Source: Cognatishimia activa (GTDB lineage: Bacteria; Pseudomonadota; Alphaproteobacteria; Rhodobacterales; Rhodobacteraceae). From it: DNA of 64,000 bases. The translations under genes and the position numbers were made by a program. The stretch spans positions 250,501-314,500 of the forward strand of contig NZ_CP096147.1 of assembly GCF_026016445.1 (NCBI RefSeq). Direction: 5' to 3'. Of this stretch, positions 50,890 to 59,548 are shown in pieces; positions within the stretch are counted from its first letter, which is position 1; each line of letters starts with the position of its first letter. Below the pieces are notes generated by a model. That model saw nothing but the letters and a program-made list of their open reading frames with translations. It ran no database searches and was not told where the DNA came from.

Positions 50890-52154
50890 TTCCTATTCTG
50901 ATTTATGCAGGTATCTTCATTGCCTCTTTTTTCATTGTGAAAGCCATTGCCGGTCAGGCGACAAAAAGTGGTTTCAACTCACTGAAAACCGTCACCTTCG
51001 GAGACGAAAGCGCGGTCACTTCTGATCGCACGGCCTCCGTTATTTCTATCCTGACTATCTTTGTGATTTGGGGCGCCTTCACCGGGTCCAAAATCCTGCC
51101 AGGCTTCCTGCACGCTCCAGGTCCTTTTGTAGGTGAGGCGACTTTTTCCTACACCGTCGAAGCCTCCGACGGCGCTCAGGACGACGCGGATGTAACCGTC
51201 CTGGTCTATGAGGGCACCCTGAAACCCGACGTTCCTGAAGTGGAAGCGGGTGATGGTTTCGCCAAGAATGACTCTCTTATTATCGCGGCTTACCGTAGCC
51301 AATTGGCTCGACTGGATCGCAATGATGAGCAAGGTAGAGATGAAGGGGCCAAAATCACTGCCGTGAACGGTCAATCCATCGCCCCGGGTGATGACATTCA
51401 AACCGACTTTGGTCGCGTAACAATGTCACAACGCGGGACCCTGAACATTGTGCCTGACACTGGTTGGCAGATGGAACCCATTTGGTTGCCTGCTCCCGAA
51501 GCAGTTTTTAGTCGCTTCGGTGAAATCATCAGCGAAGGTTTCCGCAACTACACTTTGGGTGAACACCTTGGATACTCGCTCTTCCGCGTTATTGCGGGCT
51601 TTGTCCTTGGCGCATTGGCGGGCATTCCACTGGGCTACGCTATGGGTCTGTCCAATTGGTTCCGCGGCTGGTTTGACCCAATCGTAGAATTTATGCGTCC
51701 TGTTCCACCGCTGGCATTGATCCCGCTTGTGATCATCTGGGCTGGGATTGGCGAGGCTGGAAAGATCATCTTGCTGTTCCTTGCAGCGCTCTGGATCATG
51801 GCGATCGCAGCACGGTCAGGTGTGTCAGGCGTGAATATCTCTAAGGTCCACGCGGCCTATTCACTTGGCGCTTCCAAAGCGCAGATCATGCGTCACGTGA
51901 TCATCCCGAATTCACTTCCGGAAATCTTTACCGGTGCACGGGTTGCAATGGGGGTCTGCTGGGGCACCGTTGTTGCGGCAGAACTGGTTGCTGCGGAAAA
52001 GGGTGCGGGCATGATGATCATGGTGGCCTCGAGGTTCCAAAACACAGACATCGTGATCATGGGCATCATCCTGATCGGTGTGATTGGATTTGGCATCGAC
52101 GTATTGATGCGCTGGGCTGAAAGAAAGCTTGTGCCTTGGAAAGGTCGAAGCTGA
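50886..52154 (+). CDS. TauC/SsuC-type ABC permease with a cadherin/VCBS-like periplasmic insert
   Basis: The 422-residue protein is about 150 residues longer than usual. Two N-terminal hydrophobic segments (about 2-23 and 51-66) are followed by a hydrophilic stretch of roughly 75-195. That stretch contains FVGEATFSYTVEASDGAQDDADVTVLV and later AVNGQSIAPGDDIQTDFG and GTLNIVPDTGW. These resemble the end and the beginning of cadherin-like or VCBS repeats of bacterial adhesins. The permease core then follows, with YSLGASKAQIMRHVIIPNSLP as its EAA motif. The insert probably faces the periplasm and may contact the binding protein. The transport role is secure; the insert's role is unknown. Confidence 0.87.
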   Translation: MIPILIYAGIFIASFFIVKAIAGQATKSGFNSLKTVTFGDESAVTSDRTASVISILTIFVIWGAFTGSKILPGFLHAPGPFVGEATFSYTVEASDGAQDDADVTVLVYEGTLKPDVPEVEAGDGFAKNDSLIIAAYRSQLARLDRNDEQGRDEGAKITAVNGQSIAPGDDIQTDFGRVTMSQRGTLNIVPDTGWQMEPIWLPAPEAVFSRFGEIISEGFRNYTLGEHLGYSLFRVIAGFVLGALAGIPLGYAMGLSNWFRGWFDPIVEFMRPVPPLALIPLVIIWAGIGEAGKIILLFLAALWIMAIAARSGVSGVNISKVHAAYSLGASKAQIMRHVIIPNSLPEIFTGARVAMGVCWGTVVAAELVAAEKGAGMMIMVASRFQNTDIVIMGIILIGVIGFGIDVLMRWAERKLVPWKGRS

Positions 52155-52160
52155 GCAATT

Positions 52161-52182
52161 GTGGCGGCCTCACGGCCGCCAC
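52161..52182 (+). terminator. terminator of the TauABC-type operon
   Basis: GTGGCGGCC and GGCCGCCAC form a perfect 9-bp stem with a TCAC loop, seven bases after the permease stop. Confidence 0.7.
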
Positions 52183-52464
52183 GCATCCTTATATGCTGTT
52201 TGAGCGCATTGATGGATGGAAGACCATATCAACACAAGCATTTCCCAAATCACTTCGAAGAGCTGCAATCCGATCTTGCGCAAATAATGTACGCGGTATT
52301 TGCTGATGTCTCAATTGAACTTGAGCACAAAGTCGCATTTCGCGCCATTTATCTATCATTGGCTTCTTTGACTGAACTGACACACCATTTTCGCAATTTC
52401 AGCGAAGGATCAGTTTCAACCTTTAGAGCTTTTCCATGGGTGGTACTTTATTCAGGCGCTCACT
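52183..52464. other. intergenic region without a recognised gene
   Basis: It lies between convergent units and is AT-richer than its surroundings. An open plus-strand frame runs through it and into the antisense of the amidohydrolase gene, but its translation has no family character. Nothing else was seen. Confidence 0.5.
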
Positions 52465-53346
52465 TCAGGAAATTAAACCGATACGATAAAACACGTTGGC
52501 ACTTTTGCCGAAGATCGCATCATGATGCATGTCTTCTGTGTTGTTTGCGTATAGATTGAACAAAGCATCGTAGCTGGAGGTTATTGAATCGACAGGGAAA
52601 TTTGACCCAAACATGGTGCGTTCGGGCGTGAATTGCTCTATTACGGTATCAAGAATTGGACGAAGGCTTTTTTCTGTCCAATCATGTTCAAACATCCCAA
52701 GCCCTGAAAGTTTGCAGTACACATTTGGAAGCACAGACAGGGATTTAAGGTTTTCTCCCCATGCTTGGATTCCTTTGTCAGAGCGATCATATGGGGAGCC
52801 TGCGTGACACAGCGCGACTTTGGTGTTTGGCGCAGTGGATAAAACATCTGCAGTTTTCACCATCAATTCGGGCAGAAGCTGCAGATCAAAACTTAAGCCT
52901 CGATCTGCCAACTCTCTAAGCCTCTCTGCAAATAGCGGATTATCTAAAACCTCGTTCGTGCCAGTTTGCGCGTCCTCGCCCGGCGCCCGACCGATAATCT
53001 GACGAACGCCACGGACTGTGGAGAGGCTTTGTATCGCATCTAGCTGCGCATCTGCATCGGGGGCAGTTAAATCACAGAATGCGACTTGAACCATCGGCCA
53101 GAGAGGATTGGAATCTGCTATGGATTGAACCCAGCGTGCTTCTTCCAAAGGATCCGCTGCACCCACTTGAATATGCACGGATGCTTCGAAGCCATGAGCT
53201 TTGGCATCTGTTGTAAATTCATCCAGCAAATAGTTGCGTTGAATGGAAGCAGGATCACCGAAGAAACGAGGTTCCCCCTTTGCCATGAGCCAAGGGTAGT
53301 GAACGGCTGTCAAATCCCAGAGGTGGTGGTGTGCATCAATCCTCAT
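52465..53346 (-). CDS. amidohydrolase-2 family metal-dependent hydrolase, sugar-lactonase-like
   Basis: This 293-residue TIM-barrel hydrolase has the metal site MRIDAHHHLWDL at the N-terminus, HIQVGA (His near 58), the LCHAGSPYDRS metal His near 184, and MFGSNFPVDS with the catalytic Asp near 250. The branch contains L-fuconolactone and L-rhamnono-lactone hydrolases and 4-sulfomuconolactone hydrolase. Hydrolysis of a sugar-type lactone is inferred. Its start overlaps the stop of the tandem SnoaL gene (ATGA), so the two are translated together. Confidence 0.85.
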   Translation of the reverse strand: MRIDAHHHLWDLTAVHYPWLMAKGEPRFFGDPASIQRNYLLDEFTTDAKAHGFEASVHIQVGAADPLEEARWVQSIADSNPLWPMVQVAFCDLTAPDADAQLDAIQSLSTVRGVRQIIGRAPGEDAQTGTNEVLDNPLFAERLRELADRGLSFDLQLLPELMVKTADVLSTAPNTKVALCHAGSPYDRSDKGIQAWGENLKSLSVLPNVYCKLSGLGMFEHDWTEKSLRPILDTVIEQFTPERTMFGSNFPVDSITSSYDALFNLYANNTEDMHHDAIFGKSANVFYRIGLIS

Positions 53347-54359
53347 CGTGTCGCCTCTTTGGGCGTTTCAATTCCCGTGCTGCGCTCCAAGATATCAACG
53401 CCTTGGCCTTTCCAGAAATGCAGTAGGTCGATGAAAATCCAGTTTTCCTTAAGCTTATCACCTTCGCGACGATAAAGATCGATCACACGAAACTCACCAG
53501 GTTTTCCCGTAGCCGGCATGCCCATGAAGCCGCCAGTTGGCGTGGCGACAAAGTTCGGCCAGCCAAAAAACGCACCAAAATGACCTTCACCAATCCGGCA
53601 TAGATGCTTGGTTTTAGAGCGTTCGGAGAAGGATGCCCTGAAAGGACGAGAATGCTGATCCGCATAACGTGGAATGGTGTAGGTCGATCCAATCCCAGCT
53701 GGGCCCCACCAGAGCATGTCTTCATGCCAGGTGCGGCGGAGCTCTTCTTCGAGGGGCATTCCTGAATCCCATTGTCCAAGATCGCGCGCCATTTGTGCAA
53801 TCACGTCCAATGTCTTTTGCCCCTCGGCAGGATCGTGATCACTAAAAAGAAGTCCGTTATGCATTAGAGGTCCAGGTTGCACGAGATGCGCACCTGTTTC
53901 GGGAGGGAAGGGGTTCTGGCCAGCTTGCATCATTAGATGGGGGATGTCGAAATACATCGCTGTCTCGGTGATCTTACCATCTTCGACCTTGTGAAAGGCT
54001 GAATAGCGAAGAAATGCGAGCTTGCCAGTTGGGCGAATGCCCAACCAGAGGCTATCAAAAAGCCCCATCAAATGACCCATTGAACACACCCAAACACCAC
54101 CAGGTTCGGCATAGATGTTGTCACCAGCAAAAAAGATATCCAGGCGTCGTTGCATGCCCGAAAGGCTCTGTTTGAGGGGCTGCCAGAAGCGCTCTGCAAC
54201 ATCCTTTGAACCGCGAATCTCATTAAACGGATGGAACCCGCGCCAGAGCATGTCCTCTGAGCAAAATTCCGTGACAGCGCTAACAACCTCTGAAGGATGC
54301 GCAGTATCTAGCGCTTGATAGTAGTCAAGAACGAGTCGCTTTTGCTTTGTGAAGGACAC
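53343..54359 (-). CDS. tandem-domain SnoaL-like (NTF2-fold) protein
   Basis: The 338-residue protein contains two NTF2/SnoaL-like domains, about 5-150 and 180-330. Each ends in the family's pattern: PTGKLAFLRYSAFHKVEDGKI, then ATGKPGEFRVIDLYRREGDKLKENWIFIDLL. It is a paralogue of the 353-residue protein at 60904; both share W(W/Y)GPAGIGS, GWPN, P(A/P)TGK and ENW..(V/I)DLL. SnoaL proteins cyclise, isomerise or hydrate small molecules using an Asp/His pair; polyketide chemistry is unlikely here because the setting is a sugar-type importer cluster. Transcribed away from the importer, with two operators in between. Confidence 0.82.
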   Translation of the reverse strand: MSFTKQKRLVLDYYQALDTAHPSEVVSAVTEFCSEDMLWRGFHPFNEIRGSKDVAERFWQPLKQSLSGMQRRLDIFFAGDNIYAEPGGVWVCSMGHLMGLFDSLWLGIRPTGKLAFLRYSAFHKVEDGKITETAMYFDIPHLMMQAGQNPFPPETGAHLVQPGPLMHNGLLFSDHDPAEGQKTLDVIAQMARDLGQWDSGMPLEEELRRTWHEDMLWWGPAGIGSTYTIPRYADQHSRPFRASFSERSKTKHLCRIGEGHFGAFFGWPNFVATPTGGFMGMPATGKPGEFRVIDLYRREGDKLKENWIFIDLLHFWKGQGVDILERSTGIETPKEATR

Positions 54360-54429
54360 GTTTTTTCCTTTGTTATTAGATGTTTGATTTGTGTTCAGCT
54401 TGTCGATGCCTCGCGAGCCACATTAATAA

Positions 54430-54445
54430 TTGCATACGTATGCAA
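54430..54445. promoter_or_regulatory. putative LacI operator, perfect palindrome, divergent region
   Basis: TTGCATACGTATGCAA is a perfect 16-bp palindrome with central CG. It is the likely target of the LacI encoded at 62717. Confidence 0.8.
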
Positions 54446-54483
54446 AAAAGTCTTGCCAGAAGTTACCCAGCAGCATTACCGTT

Positions 54484-54499
54484 TTGCAAACGTATGCAA
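54484..54499. promoter_or_regulatory. second putative LacI operator, divergent region
   Basis: TTGCAAACGTATGCAA differs from the first site by one base and lies 54 bases away, centre to centre. Both are within the 171-base gap between the SnoaL/lactonase unit and the importer. Confidence 0.8.
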
Positions 54500-54530
54500 A
54501 ATCACCAAAAGAATCCATCAGGGGGATCAC

Positions 54531-55580
54531 ATGGCCGAAATTCAATTGCGCAACGTTGGCAAACGTTGGGGATCCTTTGTTGGTGTTGACAACTTTGATC
54601 TGACGATTGCTGACAAAGAATTTTTGGTTCTGTTGGGTCCATCAGGCTGCGGCAAAACCACTACAATGCGCATGATCGCCGGTCTTGAGGATGTCTCCGA
54701 AGGGGAGATCCTGGTTGACGGTAAGGTCGTGAACGATCTGGAGCCAAAAGATCGCGACGTGGCGATGGTGTTCCAAAGCTACGCGCTTTATCCAAATCTG
54801 AACGTCTATGAAAACATCCGCTTCCCATTGCGAGTTCGTGGCATTGATTCATCTACCCATGATGAAAAAGTACGTCGCGCCTCAGCAATGGTTGAACTGG
54901 ATGACTTCCTGCATCGCAAGCCTGCAGAGCTCTCTGGCGGCCAGCGTCAGCGTGTGGCTTTGGCGCGTGCAATTGTGCGAGAGCCAAACGTCTTCTTGAT
55001 GGACGAGCCGCTGTCCAACCTTGACGCTAAGCTGCGCGTATCAACCCGCGCTCAAATCAAAAACTTGAGTCACGAACTTGCAGTGACCACGATTTACGTG
55101 ACGCACGATCAGATCGAAGCGATGACGCTTGCAGACCGTGTTGTTGTCATGAAGGGCGGGGTGGTTCAGCAGGTTGGTTCCCCTACCGACATATATGACA
55201 AACCGGCCAACGCCTTTGTCGCCAGCTTTATTGGCTCTCCTGCTATGAACCTTATGGATGGTGAGATGAAAGGCGGCACATTTACCGCAGACAATGTTGA
55301 GATCGCAGGTCTGGATGCACCTGATGGGCCATTGACCCTGGGATTTCGTGCAGAAGACGCTCAAGTCGTAGACAGCAAAGCTGAAATCAATGCTCCGATT
55401 TACACGATGGAACTTCTGGGCGACGCGACCATGGTGTCCGTTCGCATCGGAGGCGCGCTGATCTCGGTGAAGGCTGACAAAGCCTACCGCGCTGAGATCG
55501 ATGACACCGTATCAATCCAAGTTCCAAAGGAACATTGCCATTTGTTTGACGCTCAAACAGGTGCGCGATTGGGGGGCTAA
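54531..55580 (+). CDS. ABC transporter ATPase (UgpC/MsmK type) of the SnoaL cluster
   Basis: The 349-residue ATPase has Walker A GPSGCGKT at 36-43, Q-loop FQSYALYPN, signature [14 protein letters not shown], Walker [13 protein letters not shown] and a C-terminal TOBE domain. ATG 54531 follows GGGGGAT; the open frame extends far upstream through the operators and is not coding there. It opens the importer operon under the double operator. Confidence 0.92.
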   Translation: MAEIQLRNVGKRWGSFVGVDNFDLTIADKEFLVLLGPSGCGKTTTMRMIAGLEDVSEGEILVDGKVVNDLEPKDRDVAMVFQSYALYPNLNVYENIRFPLRVRGIDSSTHDEKVRRASAMVELDDFLHRKPAELSGGQRQRVALARAIVREPNVFLMDEPLSNLDAKLRVSTRAQIKNLSHELAVTTIYVTHDQIEAMTLADRVVVMKGGVVQQVGSPTDIYDKPANAFVASFIGSPAMNLMDGEMKGGTFTADNVEIAGLDAPDGPLTLGFRAEDAQVVDSKAEINAPIYTMELLGDATMVSVRIGGALISVKADKAYRAEIDDTVSIQVPKEHCHLFDAQTGARLGG

Positions 55581-55667
55581 CCCCCCTGCGAAACCCCGTG
55601 ACTTTAAGCGGGAAATAAGGGTGCAGCCTTCGAAGATGCATCCAGAACCAACTAGGGAGAACTTGAA

Positions 55668-56894
55668 ATGTTCATGAAGAAACTAGCACTTGCTGGAGGC
55701 ATGGCGTTGCTTTCAAGCACAGCGGTCGCTGCCTGTGAAATCAACGCACGGGTGAATATCGTTGGTAACGAATTCCCAGCGATCCAAACTGTTGGCGCTG
55801 GCGCTTCCGAATGTACCGGTGGTGAAGTGTCCAAAAACCTGACTGCTGACCACCAGAAAATCAATCTGGCTGGTATGCAAGGTGACCCAGCTGAATACAC
55901 ATCTGCGATTGTTGCGAACTCCTCCATCGTTGCACTAATGAACGAAGACGTGATCCGTCCGCTGGACGATCTGGTCGCTGCGCATGGCGAAGGCCTTAAG
56001 AAAAACCAGTTGATCACCATCAACGGCAAAGTCATGGCGGTGGCCTTCATGGCAAACGCGCAACACCTTGTGTATCGCAAAGATGTTCTCGACCAGATTG
56101 GTGTTGAGCCTCCAAAATCTTACGAAGAGCTTTTGGAAGCAGCCAAGATGATCCGCGAAAAGGGCATCATGGAAAACCCAGTAGGCGGTGCCTATAAAGC
56201 AGGCTGGAACCTGGCGCAGGAATTCAACAACATGTTCCTCGGCTTCGGTGGTCAACACTTCGAAGCTGGTTCTGCAGTTCCAAGCGTGAACAGCGAAGCG
56301 GGCGTCCAAGCTCTGGAAATGATGAAGGCGCTATCTGAGTACATGAACCCAGACTTCCTGACACATGACTCCAACGCGACCAACGCAGAATACCGCGCGG
56401 GTAACGTTGCTCTCATGAACATGTGGGGCAGCCGTGCGGCTACGCTTGTAGAAGCAGATGGCGTTCCTCAAGAGGTTGTTGATGGTTTCGCGATTGCTGG
56501 CCCAATGACCGTTGGCGGTGGCTCCACACCTGCATCTACTCTGTGGTGGGACGGTTGGACCGTCGCGAAAAACGTCTCTGACGATGAAGCGTCATCTACC
56601 TTCAAAGCACTGACACACGCGATCCGCCCTGCAATTCTGGATGACGAAGAAACCGCGATCCAAGCAGTTTGGTTGATCGATGGCTACGACCCAACTCCAG
56701 CGGCTGAAGGTGTCTTTGCGGCGGCGCAATCCGGCACAATCCCTTACCCAATGCTCCCATTCATGGGCCTAATGCACACCGCGCTGGGCGCTGAACTGAC
56801 AGACTTCATGCAGGGCAAAGAAAGCGCTGAGCAAGCTCTGAAAGACGTTGAAGCGGCTTACACCGCAGCAGCAAAAGAAAAAGGCTTCCTCTAA
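55668..56894 (+). CDS. sugar-type ABC substrate-binding protein
   Basis: This 408-residue periplasmic family-1 binding protein has a signal peptide ending VAA-C, then EINARVNIVGNEFPA. It contains YRKDVLDQIGVEPPKSYEELLEA, ALMNMWGSRAATLVE and STLWWDGWTVAKN. The residue after the predicted cleavage site is Cys, and a second Cys lies near 43, so either a lipoprotein or a disulfide is possible. The abundant aromatic residues (WWDGW) fit a sugar or polyol ligand. GGGAGAAC precedes the ATG. Confidence 0.88.
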   Translation: MFMKKLALAGGMALLSSTAVAACEINARVNIVGNEFPAIQTVGAGASECTGGEVSKNLTADHQKINLAGMQGDPAEYTSAIVANSSIVALMNEDVIRPLDDLVAAHGEGLKKNQLITINGKVMAVAFMANAQHLVYRKDVLDQIGVEPPKSYEELLEAAKMIREKGIMENPVGGAYKAGWNLAQEFNNMFLGFGGQHFEAGSAVPSVNSEAGVQALEMMKALSEYMNPDFLTHDSNATNAEYRAGNVALMNMWGSRAATLVEADGVPQEVVDGFAIAGPMTVGGGSTPASTLWWDGWTVAKNVSDDEASSTFKALTHAIRPAILDDEETAIQAVWLIDGYDPTPAAEGVFAAAQSGTIPYPMLPFMGLMHTALGAELTDFMQGKESAEQALKDVEAAYTAAAKEKGFL

Positions 56895-56907
56895 GAAGCC
56901 CGTCGTC

Positions 56908-56931
56908 GAGAGGGGGCTTTGGCCTCCTCTC
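56908..56931 (+). terminator. stem-loop after the binding-protein gene
   Basis: GAGAGGGGGC (56908-56917) pairs with GCCTCCTCTC (56922-56931) with one mismatch. It is placed like the hairpins behind the other binding-protein genes in this window. Confidence 0.5.
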
Positions 56932-56959
56932 AACACCCCTCTGACCTGCCGGAGCAGCC

Positions 56960-57985
56960 ATGAAACATCGCACCTTCTTCTGGTTTTTCCTACCTACGGG
57001 CCTTGCAATGCTTTTGTTCATTGCCATGCCGTTGATCTCGATCATCTCGCAATCTCTGTTTGCACCTCATGAAGCGGTATTTGTCACAGTCGAAAACTGT
57101 GGACCGTTCGGATGTACGCAAGAAACCTCGATCGACCAGGAAGCCACCGCTGAATTGCGAGAATCTCAGCCAATGGGACGTTTCGTTGGGCTGGATGTGT
57201 ATCTTGACCGAGGCCATCTCGCAGTTGCTGAGGTCGGTGAGGCATGGCGCACATCACCAACCGTCGGAGAGTTTTTCAGCACGATTTACAATCTGCCATT
57301 CTATCGTGCGATGGCCTTTACGCTGACATACACCTTTGTATGCACACCGCTTCTGATCGCACTGGGCTTTTTCATTGCGATTTCCGTGAATGCGCTGAAC
57401 CGGCACTTAAAAGGCTTTGTCATCTTCTTCTCCTTGCTGCCGATGATCGTGACCCCGTTGGTTGGCTCTTTGATCCTGTTCTGGATGATCGACAGTCGCG
57501 GCGTCTTGGGGAATCTAATTTCTTACTTAGCGGACGATCCCGATCTATCGCTAAAGGCCTCTTCGCCGCTGATGTGGGTTTCTCTGATTATCTACGGGAT
57601 TTGGTCTTCTGCGCCATTCGCCTTTGTTGTTTTCTATGCTGGTCTCCAGACCGTGCCACAGGACACGATTGAAGCTGCTCAGATCGACGGCGCGACACGC
57701 TGGCAGCAGATCCGATTTGTCACCATTCCGCACCTGATGCCATTGGTGACATTCGTGGCGCTCATTCAGCTTATGGATAACTTCCGCGTCTTTGAACCAA
57801 TCGTGGGCTTTAGTGCTGAGGCCCATGCGACCTCGCTCAGCTGGATAATCTTCAACGACCTTGGAGGCGAAACCCAACAATTGTCGGCCGCAGCTACAAC
57901 TTCGGTGCTGACGGTTATCGGTGTCGCCATTCTTCTATCGCCCGTGCTGGTACGTACATGGCGTGACTTCAAAGGACGGAGCTAA
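56960..57985 (+). CDS. ABC permease (UgpA/MalF-like) with an extended periplasmic loop
   Basis: This 341-residue membrane protein has a first segment at about 6-28, then a hydrophilic stretch of some 65 residues holding two cysteines (VENCGPFGCTQE), before the core segments begin near 105. The EAA motif is EAAQIDGATRWQQIRFVTIPHL. The loop is longer than in typical UgpA and may dock the binding protein. It lies two bases before the second permease. Confidence 0.9.
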   Translation: MKHRTFFWFFLPTGLAMLLFIAMPLISIISQSLFAPHEAVFVTVENCGPFGCTQETSIDQEATAELRESQPMGRFVGLDVYLDRGHLAVAEVGEAWRTSPTVGEFFSTIYNLPFYRAMAFTLTYTFVCTPLLIALGFFIAISVNALNRHLKGFVIFFSLLPMIVTPLVGSLILFWMIDSRGVLGNLISYLADDPDLSLKASSPLMWVSLIIYGIWSSAPFAFVVFYAGLQTVPQDTIEAAQIDGATRWQQIRFVTIPHLMPLVTFVALIQLMDNFRVFEPIVGFSAEAHATSLSWIIFNDLGGETQQLSAAATTSVLTVIGVAILLSPVLVRTWRDFKGRS

Positions 57986-57987
57986 TC

Positions 57988-58869
57988 ATGTCGAGTGTTG
58001 CAACCCGTAAACCGCTGCCACTGAAAATTGCGCTTTGGGCCTTTGTTGTTGTCTGGTTGATGATGGCGGCCTTTCCATTCCTCTGGACGCTATGGGGCAG
58101 TTTCAAAGTCGAACTCGATTTCTTCTCCATTGCGGATTGGACCAATGCCCTGACCGGGGCGAATACCGAACGTACATATGGGTCACCCTTTACTGGCGTC
58201 GGCTATGAAGGTGCTTGGGCCCAAGAGGCCTTCTGGCGCAATGTGATCAACACCAGCTTCGTTTGTATCTTCGTAGTTTGTACCTCTCTGACGATCGGTA
58301 CGCTGGGTGGATACGCACTTTCGCGCTCAGGTTACAAATACGTGTTTTGGCTGCTGATTATCGCTCTGATTTTTCGTGCGATCCCACCAATCACTCTGGT
58401 GTCCGGTTACCTACCTGTGTTCTTCCAATACAACGTCTGGGGCTACCTGCCGACTGCGATTATCGTTCTTGTGGCGATCAACCAGCCTTTTACTCTGTGG
58501 ATGTTGCATTCCTTCTTTGAATCGATCCCGAAAGAACTGGATGAAAGCGCCAAAGTTGATGGGTGCACACAGTTCCAGGCCTTCCGTCGTGTGATCATTC
58601 CGGTGATGTGGCCAGGCGTCATCACAACTGGTCTCTTCAGCTTCCTCTTGGCTTATAACGACTTTGCTGTGACCCAGATGATCCTGAATGAAAACAATCG
58701 GACCATGATCCCAGCGATCAACGCCTTCCTCGGAACTACTCAGACCGAAGGCAATGTGATGTTTGCAGTGGCCGCTGTTGTCTCTGCGACCGCTCCGCTC
58801 TTTGTGATGGTTCTCTTTTTCCAGCGTCAGATCGTTTCCGGACTGACAGCAGGGGCCGTCAAAGGATGA
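57988..58869 (+). CDS. ABC permease (UgpE/MalG-like)
   Basis: The 293-residue partner permease has the EAA-type loop ESAKVDGCTQFQAFRRVIIPVM, in which the usual EAA reads ESA, and the family C-terminus IVSGLTAGAVKG. It has six predicted segments and a periplasmic loop (about 40-80) after the first. It is followed by an unusual 137-base spacer with two inverted repeats. Confidence 0.92.
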   Translation: MSSVATRKPLPLKIALWAFVVVWLMMAAFPFLWTLWGSFKVELDFFSIADWTNALTGANTERTYGSPFTGVGYEGAWAQEAFWRNVINTSFVCIFVVCTSLTIGTLGGYALSRSGYKYVFWLLIIALIFRAIPPITLVSGYLPVFFQYNVWGYLPTAIIVLVAINQPFTLWMLHSFFESIPKELDESAKVDGCTQFQAFRRVIIPVMWPGVITTGLFSFLLAYNDFAVTQMILNENNRTMIPAINAFLGTTQTEGNVMFAVAAVVSATAPLFVMVLFFQRQIVSGLTAGAVKG

Positions 58870-58891
58870 GCTCGAACTCAAGACATGGCGC

Positions 58892-58905
58892 GATGGCGCG
58901 CCATC
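58892..58905. repeat. 14-bp palindrome in the permease-SnoaL spacer
   Basis: GATGGCGCGCCATC is a perfect palindrome, 15 bases before the long hairpin at 58920. Confidence 0.5.
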
Positions 58906-58919
58906 CTGCACTGAACAGG

Positions 58920-58991
58920 ATGCCAAGGGATTTTCTGAAGTAAGGCGGGGTTTCCCCTCGTTCTACCCCTCTACTTCAATTCCCTTGGCAT
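58920..58991 (+). terminator. long inverted repeat, possible attenuator between importer and enzyme genes
   Basis: The arm ATGCCAAGGGA..., extending to GAAGTA, at 58920-58942 pairs with TACTTCAATTCCCTTGGCAT ending at 58991. The 11-bp end arms are perfect, and a second inner block (GAAGTA/TACTTC) also pairs, around a C- and G-rich loop. It could be an attenuator, an RNA-processing site or a small repeat element. Confidence 0.5.
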
Positions 58992-59006
58992 ACTGAAAGG
59001 ACAAAC

Positions 59007-59537
59007 ATGAAAGGCTCACGCCCAGAACAGGCCGTTCTGACAAAGGACACGGACCTGAGCAAATCTGAAGAAACCCGCGCTGTCATCGAAGGCATGGTCG
59101 ACGGTCTGAACGATCACCGGATCGATGATATCGGTGAGTTTTTCAGCAAAGGGTTTCGCTGGATGGGCAACCAAGGCTGCGGCACAAAAACCGGGCTGAA
59201 GGAGTTTCAGGATAACTGGCAGCGTCCCTTCCAGGCGGCGTTCTCGGACAAGACCTGTATCGACGAAGCGCGCCTTTACATGGGCGAATGGGCGGCCGCC
59301 TTTGGCCGCCAGGAAGCCACCCACAGTGGCGAATTTCTGGGGATTGCCCCAACCGGCAAGCGGGTGGAAATCCGCTACATGGACTTCTGGAAAGTTGTCG
59401 ACGGCAAGATCGTGGACAACTGGGTGAATGTGGACTTCGCCCATGTCGCCGCCCAACTGGGTGTCGATCTTTTCAATGGCCATGGCTGGGAAGCATTTGA
59501 TCGTGGAGTGAAAGTGGCTCCACGTCCTGACAACTGA
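59007..59537 (+). CDS. single-domain SnoaL-like (NTF2-fold) protein
   Basis: This 176-residue protein has one SnoaL/ester-cyclase-type domain with an N-terminal helix ([33 protein letters not shown]), [34 protein letters not shown] and a C-terminal [11 protein letters not shown]. That tail is shared with the tandem proteins at 53343 and 60904, so all are likely to bind related ligands. It begins the enzyme part of the operon, 11 bases before the HisD-like gene. Its function is unknown. Confidence 0.8.
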   Translation: MKGSRPEQAVLTKDTDLSKSEETRAVIEGMVDGLNDHRIDDIGEFFSKGFRWMGNQGCGTKTGLKEFQDNWQRPFQAAFSDKTCIDEARLYMGEWAAAFGRQEATHSGEFLGIAPTGKRVEIRYMDFWKVVDGKIVDNWVNVDFAHVAAQLGVDLFNGHGWEAFDRGVKVAPRPDN

Positions 59538-59548
59538 GGATCATTAGG

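Noticed and set aside
52161..52559. A 132-codon plus-strand frame after the TauC-type permease
   Set aside because: It runs through a terminator hairpin and into the antisense of the amidohydrolase, with no recognisable domain.
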